Source: DAOPXV01 sp964551445
GTDB lineage: Bacteria > Muiribacteriota > UBA9980
Direction: 5' to 3'
Assembly: GCA_964551445.1 (NCBI GenBank)
Contig: CAZKCG010000014.1
Coordinates: forward strand, 1 to 64,000
DNA length: 64,000 bases
How positions within the stretch are numbered: the first letter of the stretch is position 1; every line of letters begins with the position of its first letter. Of this stretch, positions 17,720 to 27,247 are shown in pieces. The notes under the pieces were generated by a model. That model did not search any database. It was not told where the DNA came from and saw only the letters and a list, made by a program, of their open reading frames with translations. The translations under genes were made by a program, and so were the position numbers.

Positions 17720-19429
17720 ATGATCAAAAATAGCGGCTCGTCGTTTAATTTCAGGCGCGTTCTTTTCGTCGTCTCTTTGTTATCGGTTCTTTTAACCGCT
17801 TCGAATATCTTCGCGGCCGGCAATATCATTAAAAAAACGGATAACGCCGTCGACAAGCGCGAAATTTTAATTAAGCTGCTTCACACAAACGATATGCACT
17901 CCAACCTCAACGGCTTCGTGACCCCCGCGCCAACCGGCGGAACGGAAGAGGTCGCTGGAATTTCAAGGATAGCTTCATTCTTTAAAAACGCCCGCCAGAA
18001 AGAACCAAACACGATATGCCTGTCAGCAGGCGATTCATTTCAGGGGACCTTATTCTTCAATTTCTTCAAGGGCGCGGCCGAGATAGCAACCATGAATTCG
18101 TCCGGATACGATATAATGTGCCCCGGAAATCACGAATTCGACGAAGGTTCCGAATGGTTCTTCAAGGTTATGAAACCCGCCGCTTTTGATCTGATAAACT
18201 GCAATCTCGAATTCGACCCCGCGCTCCATCCCGAAGCGGCGTCGAAAATATCGCCTTATGTGATAAAAGAGATCGACAGAGTTAAAATAGCTTTTACGGC
18301 GACGATAGCGAAAGACCTTGAAAACCTCGTCGGGCCGAAAGCATTGAAGGGCGTTAAAGTCCTGGATCCGGCCGAAGCGCTCGAAAAATTGATCCCCGAA
18401 TTAAGAAAGAAAGCCGATATCGTGATACTTATGTCGCATAACGGTTACGACGCGGATACAAAGTTAGCCGCAAGCGTATCCGGCATCGACGCGATAATCG
18501 GCGGCCACTCTCACACCAAACTTGAAAAAGCCGTGATAGTAAATAATCCCGAATCCAAACCGGTCATTATATGTCAGGCGGGCGAAAAAGGCGAATTCAT
18601 AGGTGAATTGAACCTCGGTTTCTGCTTCGCGACGCGAACCCTGCGCCTGATCGATTGCAAACTCGACAGAATGGATTCGACCGTGGTCAAAGACGCCGAT
18701 ACGCAAAAAATAGTCGACAGATACGGCGCCGAGATCTCACAGCAGGTAATGATCGTCATCGGAAACGCCGTTAAAACGCTCGTCGGCGAGCGCGCGAATG
18801 TGCGGGGCGAAGAGACGAATCTCGGCGACTTTTTAGCGGACATGATCCTGAAACATTCAAAAGCCGACATGGCCGTCATCAACGGCGGAAGCATCAGGGC
18901 CAGCATTTTAAAAGGCGACATAAAGATCGCCGACTGCATAAACTCATTCCCCTTCAATCAGGGCATGACCGTTCTCAAAATAAAAGGCAAACACATAAAA
19001 AGCGCGTTCGACTACGTCGCGAAGATGTCGGCCGGAAAAATTCACGCCAATTACAAAAATGAAAGACAGATGCGCACGGTCGTATACGCCGACGGCCGCT
19101 TCGCCGAAATAATGGAGCCGGCCGAAACCCATAACAATAAGATCCTCGCCGGCAAGTTCGGAGGCTTCCTCCAGGTGTCGAAGGGCATGCGCGTGATCTT
19201 TAAAAATGGAACGGTCGAAGAACTTTCGCTTAACGGCGCCGCTTTGGAAGACGAAAAGATCTATACTTTCGCGACATCCGATTTTACCGCCGGCGGCGGA
19301 GACGGATTCGCGATGTTCAATGAAGCCGAAGAAAAACTTACGAGCGGAAATCTGACCGAACTCTTCGTTGAAGTCGTCAGATCCATGAAGATCATCGATG
19401 TCGACGTCGAGGGCAGGATAAAAAATTAA
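17720..19429 (+). CDS. Secreted 5'-nucleotidase / 2',3'-cyclic phosphodiesterase (UshA-like)
   Basis: A 569-aa exported metallophosphatase that would strip phosphate from nucleotides in the periplasm or outside. The signal peptide is about 1-33 (ASNIFAAG). Dinuclear-metal motifs are HTNDMHSN (from H55), AGDSFQG, GNHEFD (H138), a histidine in LMSHNGYD and GGHSHT. The C-terminal substrate domain is marked by NGGSIRASILKGDI and SDFTAGGGDGFAMF. The length fits UshA/YfkN-type enzymes (about 550 aa). A small gene follows after only 3 nt and is probably cotranscribed. Confidence 0.92.
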   Translation: MIKNSGSSFNFRRVLFVVSLLSVLLTASNIFAAGNIIKKTDNAVDKREILIKLLHTNDMHSNLNGFVTPAPTGGTEEVAGISRIASFFKNARQKEPNTICLSAGDSFQGTLFFNFFKGAAEIATMNSSGYDIMCPGNHEFDEGSEWFFKVMKPAAFDLINCNLEFDPALHPEAASKISPYVIKEIDRVKIAFTATIAKDLENLVGPKALKGVKVLDPAEALEKLIPELRKKADIVILMSHNGYDADTKLAASVSGIDAIIGGHSHTKLEKAVIVNNPESKPVIICQAGEKGEFIGELNLGFCFATRTLRLIDCKLDRMDSTVVKDADTQKIVDRYGAEISQQVMIVIGNAVKTLVGERANVRGEETNLGDFLADMILKHSKADMAVINGGSIRASILKGDIKIADCINSFPFNQGMTVLKIKGKHIKSAFDYVAKMSAGKIHANYKNERQMRTVVYADGRFAEIMEPAETHNNKILAGKFGGFLQVSKGMRVIFKNGTVEELSLNGAALEDEKIYTFATSDFTAGGGDGFAMFNEAEEKLTSGNLTELFVEVVRSMKIIDVDVEGRIKN

Positions 19430-19432
19430 TTA

Positions 19433-19804
19433 ATGGATATCAACGAATTATACGGCCTCATTTTCAAAAACAGCATGAGCGAGCTCGATACATGGCTCGT
19501 CTACCGCGAAGACCGTTACGAGACCGTCATGGGCGACGGCTTCTTCATCTATCTGGACCGCGCTTTTCTAACGCGTGAGGACGCCGAAAAATTCGCGAGA
19601 TCCGAACGCGATAAGAGCGCCGGGAACAGCAAAGAATACGGATGTCATTATTATCTTTACCACGCGCTTCTTTTTCTGGAGCCGCGAAATTACGATCCGC
19701 AAGTCCAATACTCCGAATTCATAGCGGCGTTCGATGACGCATACCGCAAGGACGAGATAGCGCCCTCAATTGATAACATCGCAGGCGCTATCATAAGATC
19801 ATAA
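19433..19804 (+). CDS. Small hypothetical acidic protein
   Basis: A 123-aa protein with no signal peptide and no membrane segment, not recognised. It is rich in aromatic and acidic residues (DTWLVYREDRYETVMGDGFF, GCHYYLYHALLFLE). The ATG lies 3 nt after the stop of the 5'-nucleotidase gene, so translation is probably coupled and the two may be functionally linked. Codon use matches the neighbours, supporting a real gene. Confidence 0.65.
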   Translation: MDINELYGLIFKNSMSELDTWLVYREDRYETVMGDGFFIYLDRAFLTREDAEKFARSERDKSAGNSKEYGCHYYLYHALLFLEPRNYDPQVQYSEFIAAFDDAYRKDEIAPSIDNIAGAIIRS

Positions 19805-19844
19805 CGGCTCTTTCGTGTTTTGTACGGGTGAATCGTATCATTGG

Positions 19845-19980
19845 ATAGAGAACAGAGAACAGTTAATGACCTGCGTGCTCTGCACGCTTTTACCTATAAA
19901 GCAAAGATTTTAAGTATAAAAACTTTTAAAATTGTCCCGAAATCCTCAACTATTCACTATTCTTTATTCTCTTTACTCTT
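19845..19980. repeat. Heptad-repeat intergenic element, copy 3 (inverted pair)
   Basis: Left arm 19845-19871 (TAGAGAA CAGAGAA CAGTTAA) is followed by a GCGTGC-tct-GCACGC hairpin (19873-19887). Right arm 19944-19980, minus strand, reads AGAGTAA AGAGAAT AAAGAAT AGTGAAT AGTTGAGG, followed by AATTTTAAAA. The sequence just after (CAGTCCCC, AATTTAAGAAGTAA) recurs partly near 33245 and 50960. Confidence 0.6.
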
Positions 19981-20015
19981 GAAACAGTCCCCTCACAATT
20001 TAAGAAGTAAGCAGC

Positions 20016-20765
20016 CTACGGCCTTCCCGCGAATTCTATCAAAAGTCCGTCGGGATCCGCGCATGTGAACATATGAAATTGCGGGGCCATTTCCATATAT
20101 TCTCCGATCATCGTAACGCCGTGTTTTTCAAGTGCCTCGTACGCGGCGCGAACTCCTTCTTCCGGCTGGAAGCACATGCATACCGATGGCGCATCATTAT
20201 CGCGAGCCGCCTTCTTTTTTCCTCCTTCGAGATATATCGTCAGCTGGCCGTCAGCCGCGTCAAGCAGGACTCCCGGACCCATGTCGCGTGACTTTGCCAT
20301 GCCGAGGACATTCGTGTAAAAATCAAATGATCTTTCGAAGTCGGACGCGTATATCGCGAAAACATTGAAATCCCTTAACTTAACGATCGATCTTTTAAAC
20401 GCGCCTTCTTTGTCTATTATGCTTTTTATTTTTTCCGGCATTCTGAAAATCCCGCTTCTGTCGGCGGAAAAATCCACGGCCGCTATAACTGATGCGGTTT
20501 CTATCCGGCCATAGACATGCGGAAAGAGCCTTGTTCCGCCCTCCAGATTTTCATACTTCACATGAGAACCGGCTTTACCGGGGTCAATTAACAATAAAAC
20601 CAGGCCGGTTTGAGTTTTAAAATTATAATTGGCCACGCTTAAAACCTGGTCCGGAGCGGAACAATGAATGAATTTTTCGGTTTCGAGCGTTTCACATGCG
20701 TAGAACCCTGTTTTCAATGCTTCTTCCCAGGCGGTCTTCTTCGTTATGTGCAGAATATAATTCAT
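20016..20765 (-). CDS. DUF952-VOC (glyoxalase-like) fusion protein
   Basis: A 249-aa protein with two domains. Residues 1-112 match DUF952 (YILHITKKTAWEEAL, FIHCSAPDQV, LFPHVYGRI). Residues about 128-249 are a vicinal-oxygen-chelate domain (VFAIYASDFERSFDFYTNVLGM; FTCADPDGLLIEFAG, with the metal-type glutamate near the end). VOC domains include glyoxalases, dioxygenases and resistance proteins; the reaction here is unknown. Both are usually separate small proteins, so the fusion hints at a shared pathway. AAGGAG lies about 10 nt before the ATG, and a promoter is at 20829-20801. Confidence 0.85.
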   Translation of the reverse strand: MNYILHITKKTAWEEALKTGFYACETLETEKFIHCSAPDQVLSVANYNFKTQTGLVLLLIDPGKAGSHVKYENLEGGTRLFPHVYGRIETASVIAAVDFSADRSGIFRMPEKIKSIIDKEGAFKRSIVKLRDFNVFAIYASDFERSFDFYTNVLGMAKSRDMGPGVLLDAADGQLTIYLEGGKKKAARDNDAPSVCMCFQPEEGVRAAYEALEKHGVTMIGEYMEMAPQFHMFTCADPDGLLIEFAGRP

Positions 20766-20800
20766 TTCATAAGCTCCTTTGCGTTTTTTGTGCTGAATTT

Positions 20801-20829
20801 ATTTTAACATACCGCTTTATTTAAATCAA
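20801..20829 (-). promoter_or_regulatory. Sigma70 promoter for the DUF952-VOC gene
   Basis: On the minus strand TTGATT (20829-20824), 17-nt spacer, TAAAAT (20806-20801). It is divergent from the promoter at 20911-20939. Confidence 0.6.
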
Positions 20830-20910
20830 GCCGCCGGGCGCAAGGCGTCAGGCCGTGTTATTTTGTATCGTGCGCCATACTCGATACGGAACTTAAAACT
20901 CAGGAATAAA

Positions 20911-20939
20911 TTGACATAATTTTTCATATCTGCTACAAT
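20911..20939 (+). promoter_or_regulatory. Sigma70 promoter for the SPFH gene
   Basis: TTGACA (20911-20916), 17-nt spacer with extended TGC, TACAAT (20934-20939). The start near 20946 leaves a 5' leader of about 205 nt that is GC-rich with several possible stems (GCGGC/GCCGC near 20958-20980; G/C blocks at 21080-21115). Confidence 0.75.
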
Positions 20940-21151
20940 TAAATCACGAAAAAATAGCGGCGCGTCGTAAGTATTATGCCGCGCTTCGCATTATGATTTT
21001 TTCGCTGGTTCGTGAAACCGGGTTCAATCCCCAAAACTCCTTTATAGCGCGCCGCGCCTTACGGCAGAATGAAACGGGCCCTGCGGGGCTTTGGGCCCTC
21101 CGCCCGCAGATTTCGGCGCACTGTAAAGGATCAAAACAAGGAGTGACGTGT

Positions 21152-21907
21152 ATGCCTGGCCCTCTTTTAATTTTGCTAGCCGCCTTTTTGATCTATTTAT
21201 ACGCTTTTGAATCCCGAACGATCTATCAATACGAAAAAGGCCTGCGATTTTCCAGGGGAAAATTGCATTCGGTCCTGGAGCCGGGAAAATACACTTTTTA
21301 TAAATTCACGAATTCCGTCGTGACGATCGACATGCGAAAGAGGGTCATCAGCGTCCCGGGCCAGGAGATATTAACCTCGGACAATATATGCCTTAAATTA
21401 ACCATAAGCGCAGTTTTTGAGGTTGCCGACCCCTCGGCCGCGGTCACCTCGGTTGAAAATTATCATGATTATCTTTACTCTCTGCTGCATATGAATATCC
21501 GTTGCATAACCGGAGCGCAGACGGCCGATGAATTGCTTTCCAAAAGAAGCGAGATCGCCGGACGCCTTCTTGAAATGACGAAACCGCAGTCTCTTGAGGC
21601 CGGCGTGCGACTTATCGATTCTCAGGTGCGCGACATAGTTTTTCCGGGCGAACTTAAAAGCGTTTTCGCGAAAGTGGTGGCGGCCCGAAAAGACGGCGAA
21701 GCGCTCATCGAACGCGCGCGCGGCGAATCGGCGGCACTCAGAAATCTCGCCAATTCGGCTAAACTTCTGGACGAAAACCCGAATCTTATGCAGCTGCGCC
21801 TGATACAGGCCCTGGGTCAGACCTCCGGCCACACGGTAGTTCTGGGCAGCATGACGGTCCCGTATATCGCTTCTGCCCCGAAAAGTTCCGCCGGCAGTGA
21901 AAAATAG
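21152..21907 (+). CDS. SPFH/stomatin-like membrane protein (slipin)
   Basis: A 251-aa protein with one N-terminal membrane helix (PLLILLAAFLIYLYAF) followed by an SPFH domain: GKLHSVLEPGKYTFYKF, VVTIDMRKRVISVPGQEILTSDN and the helical tail KVVAARKDGEALIERARGESAALR. Slipins oligomerise on the inner membrane and often partner with NfeD-type proteases; no nfeD is adjacent here. The ATG at 21152 was chosen over the in-frame 20993 start because AAGGAGTGA lies immediately upstream and the membrane helix begins there. Confidence 0.9.
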   Translation: MPGPLLILLAAFLIYLYAFESRTIYQYEKGLRFSRGKLHSVLEPGKYTFYKFTNSVVTIDMRKRVISVPGQEILTSDNICLKLTISAVFEVADPSAAVTSVENYHDYLYSLLHMNIRCITGAQTADELLSKRSEIAGRLLEMTKPQSLEAGVRLIDSQVRDIVFPGELKSVFAKVVAARKDGEALIERARGESAALRNLANSAKLLDENPNLMQLRLIQALGQTSGHTVVLGSMTVPYIASAPKSSAGSEK

Positions 21908-22052
21908 CCGGCGATCTCCGCCGTTTGTAACAGCCTCGGCATTGCATATTTTTAAAAAACCGATGGAACGGCGCATGCCGCGGCTGCATAAATAAATCGA
22001 AGCTAATAATTAAAAGTTCAAACAAATAAAAATAAAATCCGGGAGGAATTCC

Positions 22053-25000
22053 ATGAAATCGTTCAAGATCTTTTCAATCGCGGCGGTCCTTTCGTTATTC
22101 CTGCTTTGCGCCAATACCGCGCAGGCGTTCGATACCGTTTATTACAAGGATTCGAAGGTCGGCATATTCAAGATAACTCTCGACCGGGCGGACCTTAAAG
22201 ATCATCCGATAAAATCGATAGTGCCGGTGTACGATCCGGCCGTTCTTTCAGAGGTCTATACCTTCGATTCACGATCGGAAAAGCGCGACTTCGTTGAAAT
22301 GGGGTCGGATGAAAGTTCGAAGGATGAACTCCGGAAAAAAGCTCAGGCGATCGACGAGAAAAAATATGACCTGGAGCGCGAAAAAAGTAAATTATTCGAA
22401 GAGAACGGTTTTTTTGAAAAATATTTGCAGCGCGTTAAAAGCGGCGAAATGAAAGCATCAGCAGAAGATATTAAAGATATCGAAAAAAAGATCGAAGCTA
22501 ACCAAAAAAAGATGAAAGAACTGGAAGATAAGATAGAGCCGATGAGAACCGAATCGAATAAAATATATAACGAGGTATATTCTTATGACAGGCATAATCT
22601 CAGCAAAGAAGAGCTTAATAAAGACGTAAAATTTTACGTCATCGGCAGATTTTTCAGGCCGGGGCCCGCGTCTTTGAACCTGGTCAACTCGGAAACCGGA
22701 GAGACGGTGGAAGTTTTAGCGCTCACGCTCATCGACCGCGAAGAAAAAAATGATAAAAAGATCCTGAAACAGTGGTTCGACATCCAGAAAAACTATTATA
22801 AAAAACTCAAAAGCGGAAGCGCCGCCGGCGTTTTTAACTATATCGCCGGGCAGTCCGAAAGGCGTTTCAGCCAGTCGACCGCAGAAACTAAAATTTCCGG
22901 ACAGGCTGACGGCAATAATTCCGGCGGCAGGCCCGATCTTTATTCCATAGCCAGCGGAATGCTCGCTATCCAGGAAGCGCTCCAGCTGGACCGAATGACC
23001 GGCGGAACGGCCCGCGAAGACTATAAGATCGTTAAAATGGACACGCTTTCAGGCCCGGCAATAAAATCACACCCTTTCGAACTGATGCTCGCGGGTAAAA
23101 AACCGAAAACTTATCCAATAGACGCCCTGGTTCCGGCCGATTTTTACTATCTGCATTTTTCAAATATCCGCGATCAGATAGACCTTTCAGAACTCATGGA
23201 TAAATGGGGAACGAATTTTCTGCACCTCATGCAGGTCTCATCGACGGACAGTCAGATGAAGGAAAAATATCTCGACCAGCTCTGTCTGAAGGTGTCCGAA
23301 CTGACCAAACTTTTCGGAGACAAGGTTATCGACGATATGGCGTTATGCGGCAGTGACCCGTTCCTCGAGGACGGCACGGACCTTTCGGTTATATTTTCCA
23401 TAAAGAACAAGATCGTTTTCGACCTTAACGTGTCAAGGTATTTCGCGGAAGCTAAAACGACTCATAAAGAGCTCAGGGACGAGGTCATCGAAGCGAAAAA
23501 GATCAGGGTCAGAGCCGTTTATACCCCCGACGGAACGGTTTCCTCCTACTCCTGCTATATCAACGATTTCATGGTCTATTCAAATTCAAAAGCCGCCATA
23601 TTAAAGATAATAGACACTTTCGAAAATCCAAGAAGATCAATGGCGGCCGCCGACGATTTCCTGTACATGAGGACGGTTTATGAAACGGGCGCCGAAAACG
23701 AAAGCGCGTTCTTATATCTTTCAGACAGCCATATCAGAAAACTCGTCGGCCCAGAATGGAAGATCGAACGCCAGCGCCGATTGAACTGCACGGTAAGCCT
23801 TCGCATAATAAATAACGCGGTAACGCTTTATTACATGGATAAAAAAACGGACAGGCCGACCCTTGCGAACCTCATTTCAGGCGGATATCTCGAACCCGAT
23901 TATATTTTCTGTCCCGACGGCGGCGAATATTTTATCGACGCCGCATCGAACGAACCTTGCTGTTCAAAACACAGAAGACTGCGCTTCGTAACGCCCATAA
24001 TTGAAATGATACCCGAATACGCCTCGAAAACCGAATCAGACCAGTTCAGGCGATTCGTGACCGAATATAACAACTACTGGACGAAATTTTTCGATCCCGT
24101 CGGTATCCGCATTAAAAACGGCCCGAAAGCGATATCGCTTGAAACCTGCATCCTGCCGCTCGTCGAGAACTCTTTCTACAATGCCCTTTCAGCATCATCC
24201 GGCGGCGCGGGCGCCAAATTTTACGCTCCGGAGGTCCCCGGCACCATCTTATCGATCCGGGCCAAGATCAACATGAAAGATCAACAGAATATGAGATTTT
24301 TCAGTGAAATGCTTTCAGCCACTTCATTCACCACCGACCGGTTCATGAAATTCATGGGCGATAATATAAGTTTCAATCTCTTAGACAGCGATATAAGATT
24401 CACGCTCGACCCTTTTATGTCGCGTATGGTGTTATTCTCGCCGCGCGATTCCTGGGTAGTATTCGCATCTTTTCTTCTTTCGGCCCTTAATCACCCGGTT
24501 TATGTCATGTTCGACGTTACCGACATGAAGGAGACCGAGACTTTTCTGACCGAACTTTTCAGATATATTGAAGAAGAGAACTCAAACCGGTTCAGGGGGG
24601 TTATCAGCACTGATTTTTGCGTTTACAAAGTGCGCCCTGTCGAAAACGGGCCTGCCATTTATTCGATTAATTACAAGCTCTTTTTGATCGGCCTTAATTT
24701 CCACGTAATGGTACATAACAATAAACTCATAATTACAACTAAAAGAAGCGTCCTGACGGATATTCTGAAAAGCGCTTCAACTTCCGGCGATACGGATGAA
24801 GCAAATTTCGAGCTGGAAATTAATTCAGCTAATTTCGAACAGATATCCAAAACTTATAATATCATCTGGGCTGAAAAAATGCGTGACGCCTGTTACTCGA
24901 ACCTCTGGCCGATCTACGCTCTCAATAAATTCAGAAATATCCCGATCGAAAAAATAAAGGGATCGTCGCTTGCGATCAACGGATATTTCCCTTATTGCCC

Positions 25001-25205
25001 GGCCGGCGGCGATTATGTGTACGATAAGTCGAAAGATCTTATCTCATGCACGCTGCACGGAAACGTTCACGACCAGAAACAGCCGCTTGAGCTCGACGAA
25101 AAAAGCGAACTGGTCAAATTTTTCAGAAGCATTAAAAAGATCAAAACGGCGCTTCAGTTCACGGTCCACGGCATCATGACAAGGGTTATCATCGACAGGG
25201 AGTGA
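22053..25205 (+). CDS. Large secreted protein with two CPxGG...CxxH modules
   Basis: A 1050-aa exported protein, not recognised as a whole. The signal peptide is 1-25 (NTAQA). Residues 95-180 are a charged coiled coil. The middle (about 370-560) weakly resembles DUF3352-type proteins (VPADFYYLHFSNIRDQI). Residues about 575-645 look like a prepilin C-terminal tail: RRLNCTVSLRIINNAVTLYY, LANLISGGYL, C620-P-D-G-G and C637-S-K-H. A second motif near the end has C982-P-A-G-G and C999-T-L-H-G. The four Cys/His positions could bind a metal or form disulfides. A GGGAGG site precedes the ATG. It lies 145 nt after the SPFH gene, perhaps in the same transcript. Confidence 0.7.
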   Translation: MKSFKIFSIAAVLSLFLLCANTAQAFDTVYYKDSKVGIFKITLDRADLKDHPIKSIVPVYDPAVLSEVYTFDSRSEKRDFVEMGSDESSKDELRKKAQAIDEKKYDLEREKSKLFEENGFFEKYLQRVKSGEMKASAEDIKDIEKKIEANQKKMKELEDKIEPMRTESNKIYNEVYSYDRHNLSKEELNKDVKFYVIGRFFRPGPASLNLVNSETGETVEVLALTLIDREEKNDKKILKQWFDIQKNYYKKLKSGSAAGVFNYIAGQSERRFSQSTAETKISGQADGNNSGGRPDLYSIASGMLAIQEALQLDRMTGGTAREDYKIVKMDTLSGPAIKSHPFELMLAGKKPKTYPIDALVPADFYYLHFSNIRDQIDLSELMDKWGTNFLHLMQVSSTDSQMKEKYLDQLCLKVSELTKLFGDKVIDDMALCGSDPFLEDGTDLSVIFSIKNKIVFDLNVSRYFAEAKTTHKELRDEVIEAKKIRVRAVYTPDGTVSSYSCYINDFMVYSNSKAAILKIIDTFENPRRSMAAADDFLYMRTVYETGAENESAFLYLSDSHIRKLVGPEWKIERQRRLNCTVSLRIINNAVTLYYMDKKTDRPTLANLISGGYLEPDYIFCPDGGEYFIDAASNEPCCSKHRRLRFVTPIIEMIPEYASKTESDQFRRFVTEYNNYWTKFFDPVGIRIKNGPKAISLETCILPLVENSFYNALSASSGGAGAKFYAPEVPGTILSIRAKINMKDQQNMRFFSEMLSATSFTTDRFMKFMGDNISFNLLDSDIRFTLDPFMSRMVLFSPRDSWVVFASFLLSALNHPVYVMFDVTDMKETETFLTELFRYIEEENSNRFRGVISTDFCVYKVRPVENGPAIYSINYKLFLIGLNFHVMVHNNKLIITTKRSVLTDILKSASTSGDTDEANFELEINSANFEQISKTYNIIWAEKMRDACYSNLWPIYALNKFRNIPIEKIKGSSLAINGYFPYCPAGGDYVYDKSKDLISCTLHGNVHDQKQPLELDEKSELVKFFRSIKKIKTALQFTVHGIMTRVIIDRE

Positions 25206-25298
25206 CCATGCAATAGTATGCATAAAAAAATCCCGCCCGGCTGATCCGAAACCATACGGCTTTGAAGCAACGCTAAAAAAATATAAACACAAAAAAAT

Positions 25299-25332
25299 AA
25301 ATCCGCAAAGATCATAAGGTCTCTGCGGATTT
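25299..25332. terminator. Bidirectional stem-loop terminator candidate
   Basis: AAATCCGCAAAGA (25299-25311) and TCTCTGCGGATTT (25320-25332) pair with one mismatch, following the 1050-aa gene. Flanks are A/T-rich. Confidence 0.6.
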
Positions 25333-25384
25333 ATCATTTAAACCGGATAGGCGCTTATATGAACATCATGCGGGCTTAATAAAA

Positions 25385-25417
25385 ACGGCAGATGCCGGTA
25401 TTAGCGACATCTGCCGT
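25385..25417 (-). terminator. Rho-independent terminator of the pilin-like operon
   Basis: ACGGCAGATG (25385-25394) and CATCTGCCGT (25408-25417) form a perfect 10-bp stem. On the minus strand a T-run follows directly, placing it about 35 nt after the end of the proline-rich gene. Confidence 0.8.
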
Positions 25418-25451
25418 GAAAGAGAAAAATTTTTTCAGATTTATTAACGTA

Positions 25452-27181
25452 TTATTTATTATTAAAGGGCGGTCTGGGCTTTTCGCCGTCAGGTCTCTGC
25501 TGCATTCCTGGAGGCAAATTGGGCCTTCCGCCGTTAGGATCGAACGAAGGGCGATCCGGCAGTTTTACGGTTTCGGGCTGATTTATCGTCGCGGGCGGCT
25601 TGATAGTTTCTGGAACGTTTACGTTTATCTGCGGCTTCTGAATATCAGGCCTTACTACCTGAGTGTTCTCATTATTCGTGTTCTGCTGAGGCCTTAAATT
25701 CTGCTGGTTAGTTCCGTTATTTATTTCAGGCCTGTTCTGAACCGGCGGAAAGGTCGGACGGTCGTTATCGTAAACGGACTTTTCGTTATTATTAACGGTT
25801 GGTTTGTCAAACGACGGTTTTTCAAAATTCGGACGGTCCGGCGCCGGGCGGTCGAACGATGGGCGGTCAAATGAAGGCTTCGTATTTATATTAACTTCAG
25901 ACGATTGCGGCTGAGGCCTTAAATTTTGCTGGTTAGTTCCGTTATTTATTTCAGGCCTGTTCTGGACCGGCGGAAAGGTCGGACGGTCGTTATTGTAAAC
26001 GGGCTTTTCGATATTATTAACGGTTGGTTTGTCAAACGACGGTTTTTCAAAATTCGGACGGTCCGGCGCCGGGCGGTCGAACGATGGGCGGTCAAATGAA
26101 GGCTTCGTATTTACGTTAACTTCAGACGACTGCGGCTGAAAACCGGGCCTTCCGTTTTCAGGTCTTTGAACCGGCGGAAAGCCGGGCCTGTCATTTCCGT
26201 AAACCGGCTTATCAAAAGACGGTTTCTCGGAGGCGGGTCCGTCAAATGCCGGCCGCTCGTTTCCTTCCATTGAATTTGGAGGGAACTCAGGACGGTCGAA
26301 TTTCGGCCTTTCAAAGCCGGGACGATCGAAACCCGGACGATCAAGGCCCGGCCGGTTATTCAAGCCGGCTTCCCCCGTCGAAGGCTGGAAATCAGGACGA
26401 TCGAAAGAAGGTTTTTCGAATTTAGGTCTTTCAAATTTAGGCCTTGGTTCAAAAGTGTTCTCGGCCGAATTGGGCGGAAAATCGGGACGGTCGAATTTCG
26501 NNNNNNNNNNNNNNNNNNNNNNNNNNNNNNNNNNNNNNNNNNNNNNNNNNNNNNNNNNNNNNNNNNNNNNNNNNNNNNNNNNNNNNNNNNNNNNNNNNNN
26601 CCGAATTGGGCGGAAAATCGGGACGGTCGAATTTCGGTCTTTCAAAGCCGGGACGGTTGAACGGNNNNNNNNNNNNNNNNNNNNNNNNNNNNNNNNNNNN
26701 NNNNNNNNNNNNNNNNNNNNNNNNNNNNNNNNNNNNNNNNNNNNNNNNNNNNNNNNNNNNNNNNGGGTCTGCCGTCTATCGCAGCTTCGGAGGTCGGGCC
26801 GTCGAATGGAGGTCTGCCGAATTTTGGCCGCGGTTCAAAAGTGTTCTCGGCCGAATTAGGCGGGAAGTCGGGACGGTCGAATTTCGGTCTTTCAAAGCCG
26901 GGACGGTTGAACGGGGGTCTGCCGTCTATCGCAGCTTCGGAGGTCGGGCCGTCGAATGGAGGTCTGCCGTCTATCATTATTTCAGGTGAATCAGCGGGGA
27001 AATTCGGGTTTGTAAAAATACTTTTATCGGAAGGCCTGTCCATCGGCCTGTCTTTTATTTCAGGCGTTGACCCGTCGGCGGCGAACGCGGCGCCTGTAAA
27101 AAGCAAAGATAAGACAAAAACAATTATAAAGAAAAGTAACGGGAACTTTTGGACATTTTCAGTTCTTGAGATCTCGAGCAT
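25452..27181 (-). CDS. Secreted proline-rich tandem-repeat protein, interrupted by two assembly gaps
   Basis: The N-terminus has a signal peptide (LLFFIIVFVLSLLFTGAAFA). The rest is built of short F-[DE]-[RK]-P units such as PGFERPKFDRPDFPP. Two longer periods are visible: a 50-residue (150-bp) repeat near the N-terminus (identical stretches from 26765 and 26915), and a 75-residue (225-bp) repeat at about 25691-26140. Two 100-N gaps (26501-26600 and 26665-26764) fall inside the 150-bp repeats. The apparent frame break is therefore due to arbitrary gap size, and the true length is unknown. It would be an extended cell-surface or envelope-spanning stalk. GGGGGAG precedes the ATG. It ends the pilin-like operon. 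Confidence 0.75.
25691..26140 (-). repeat. 225-bp coding tandem repeat
   Basis: Two near-identical copies in the proline-rich gene, each encoding a 75-residue unit that opens QPQSSEVN and ends QNLRP. Confidence 0.8.
26501..26600. other. Assembly gap (100 N)
   Basis: A run of exactly 100 N, the usual placeholder for unknown size, within the 150-bp repeat. Confidence 0.98.
26665..26764. other. Assembly gap (100 N)
   Basis: A second run of exactly 100 N. The 64 bases between the gaps nearly match 26850-26913, so the gaps sit in collapsed repeats. Confidence 0.98.
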
Positions 27182-27247
27182 AAAACTCCCCCTTTTAATT
27201 TTTCAATAGAACGACCGGTTGACATAAAATATAATATCTTAAAATAG

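Noticed and set aside
26444..27209. Plus-strand open frames across the proline-rich gene
   Set aside because: They are mirror frames of a low-complexity coding repeat on the minus strand and include the N gaps.
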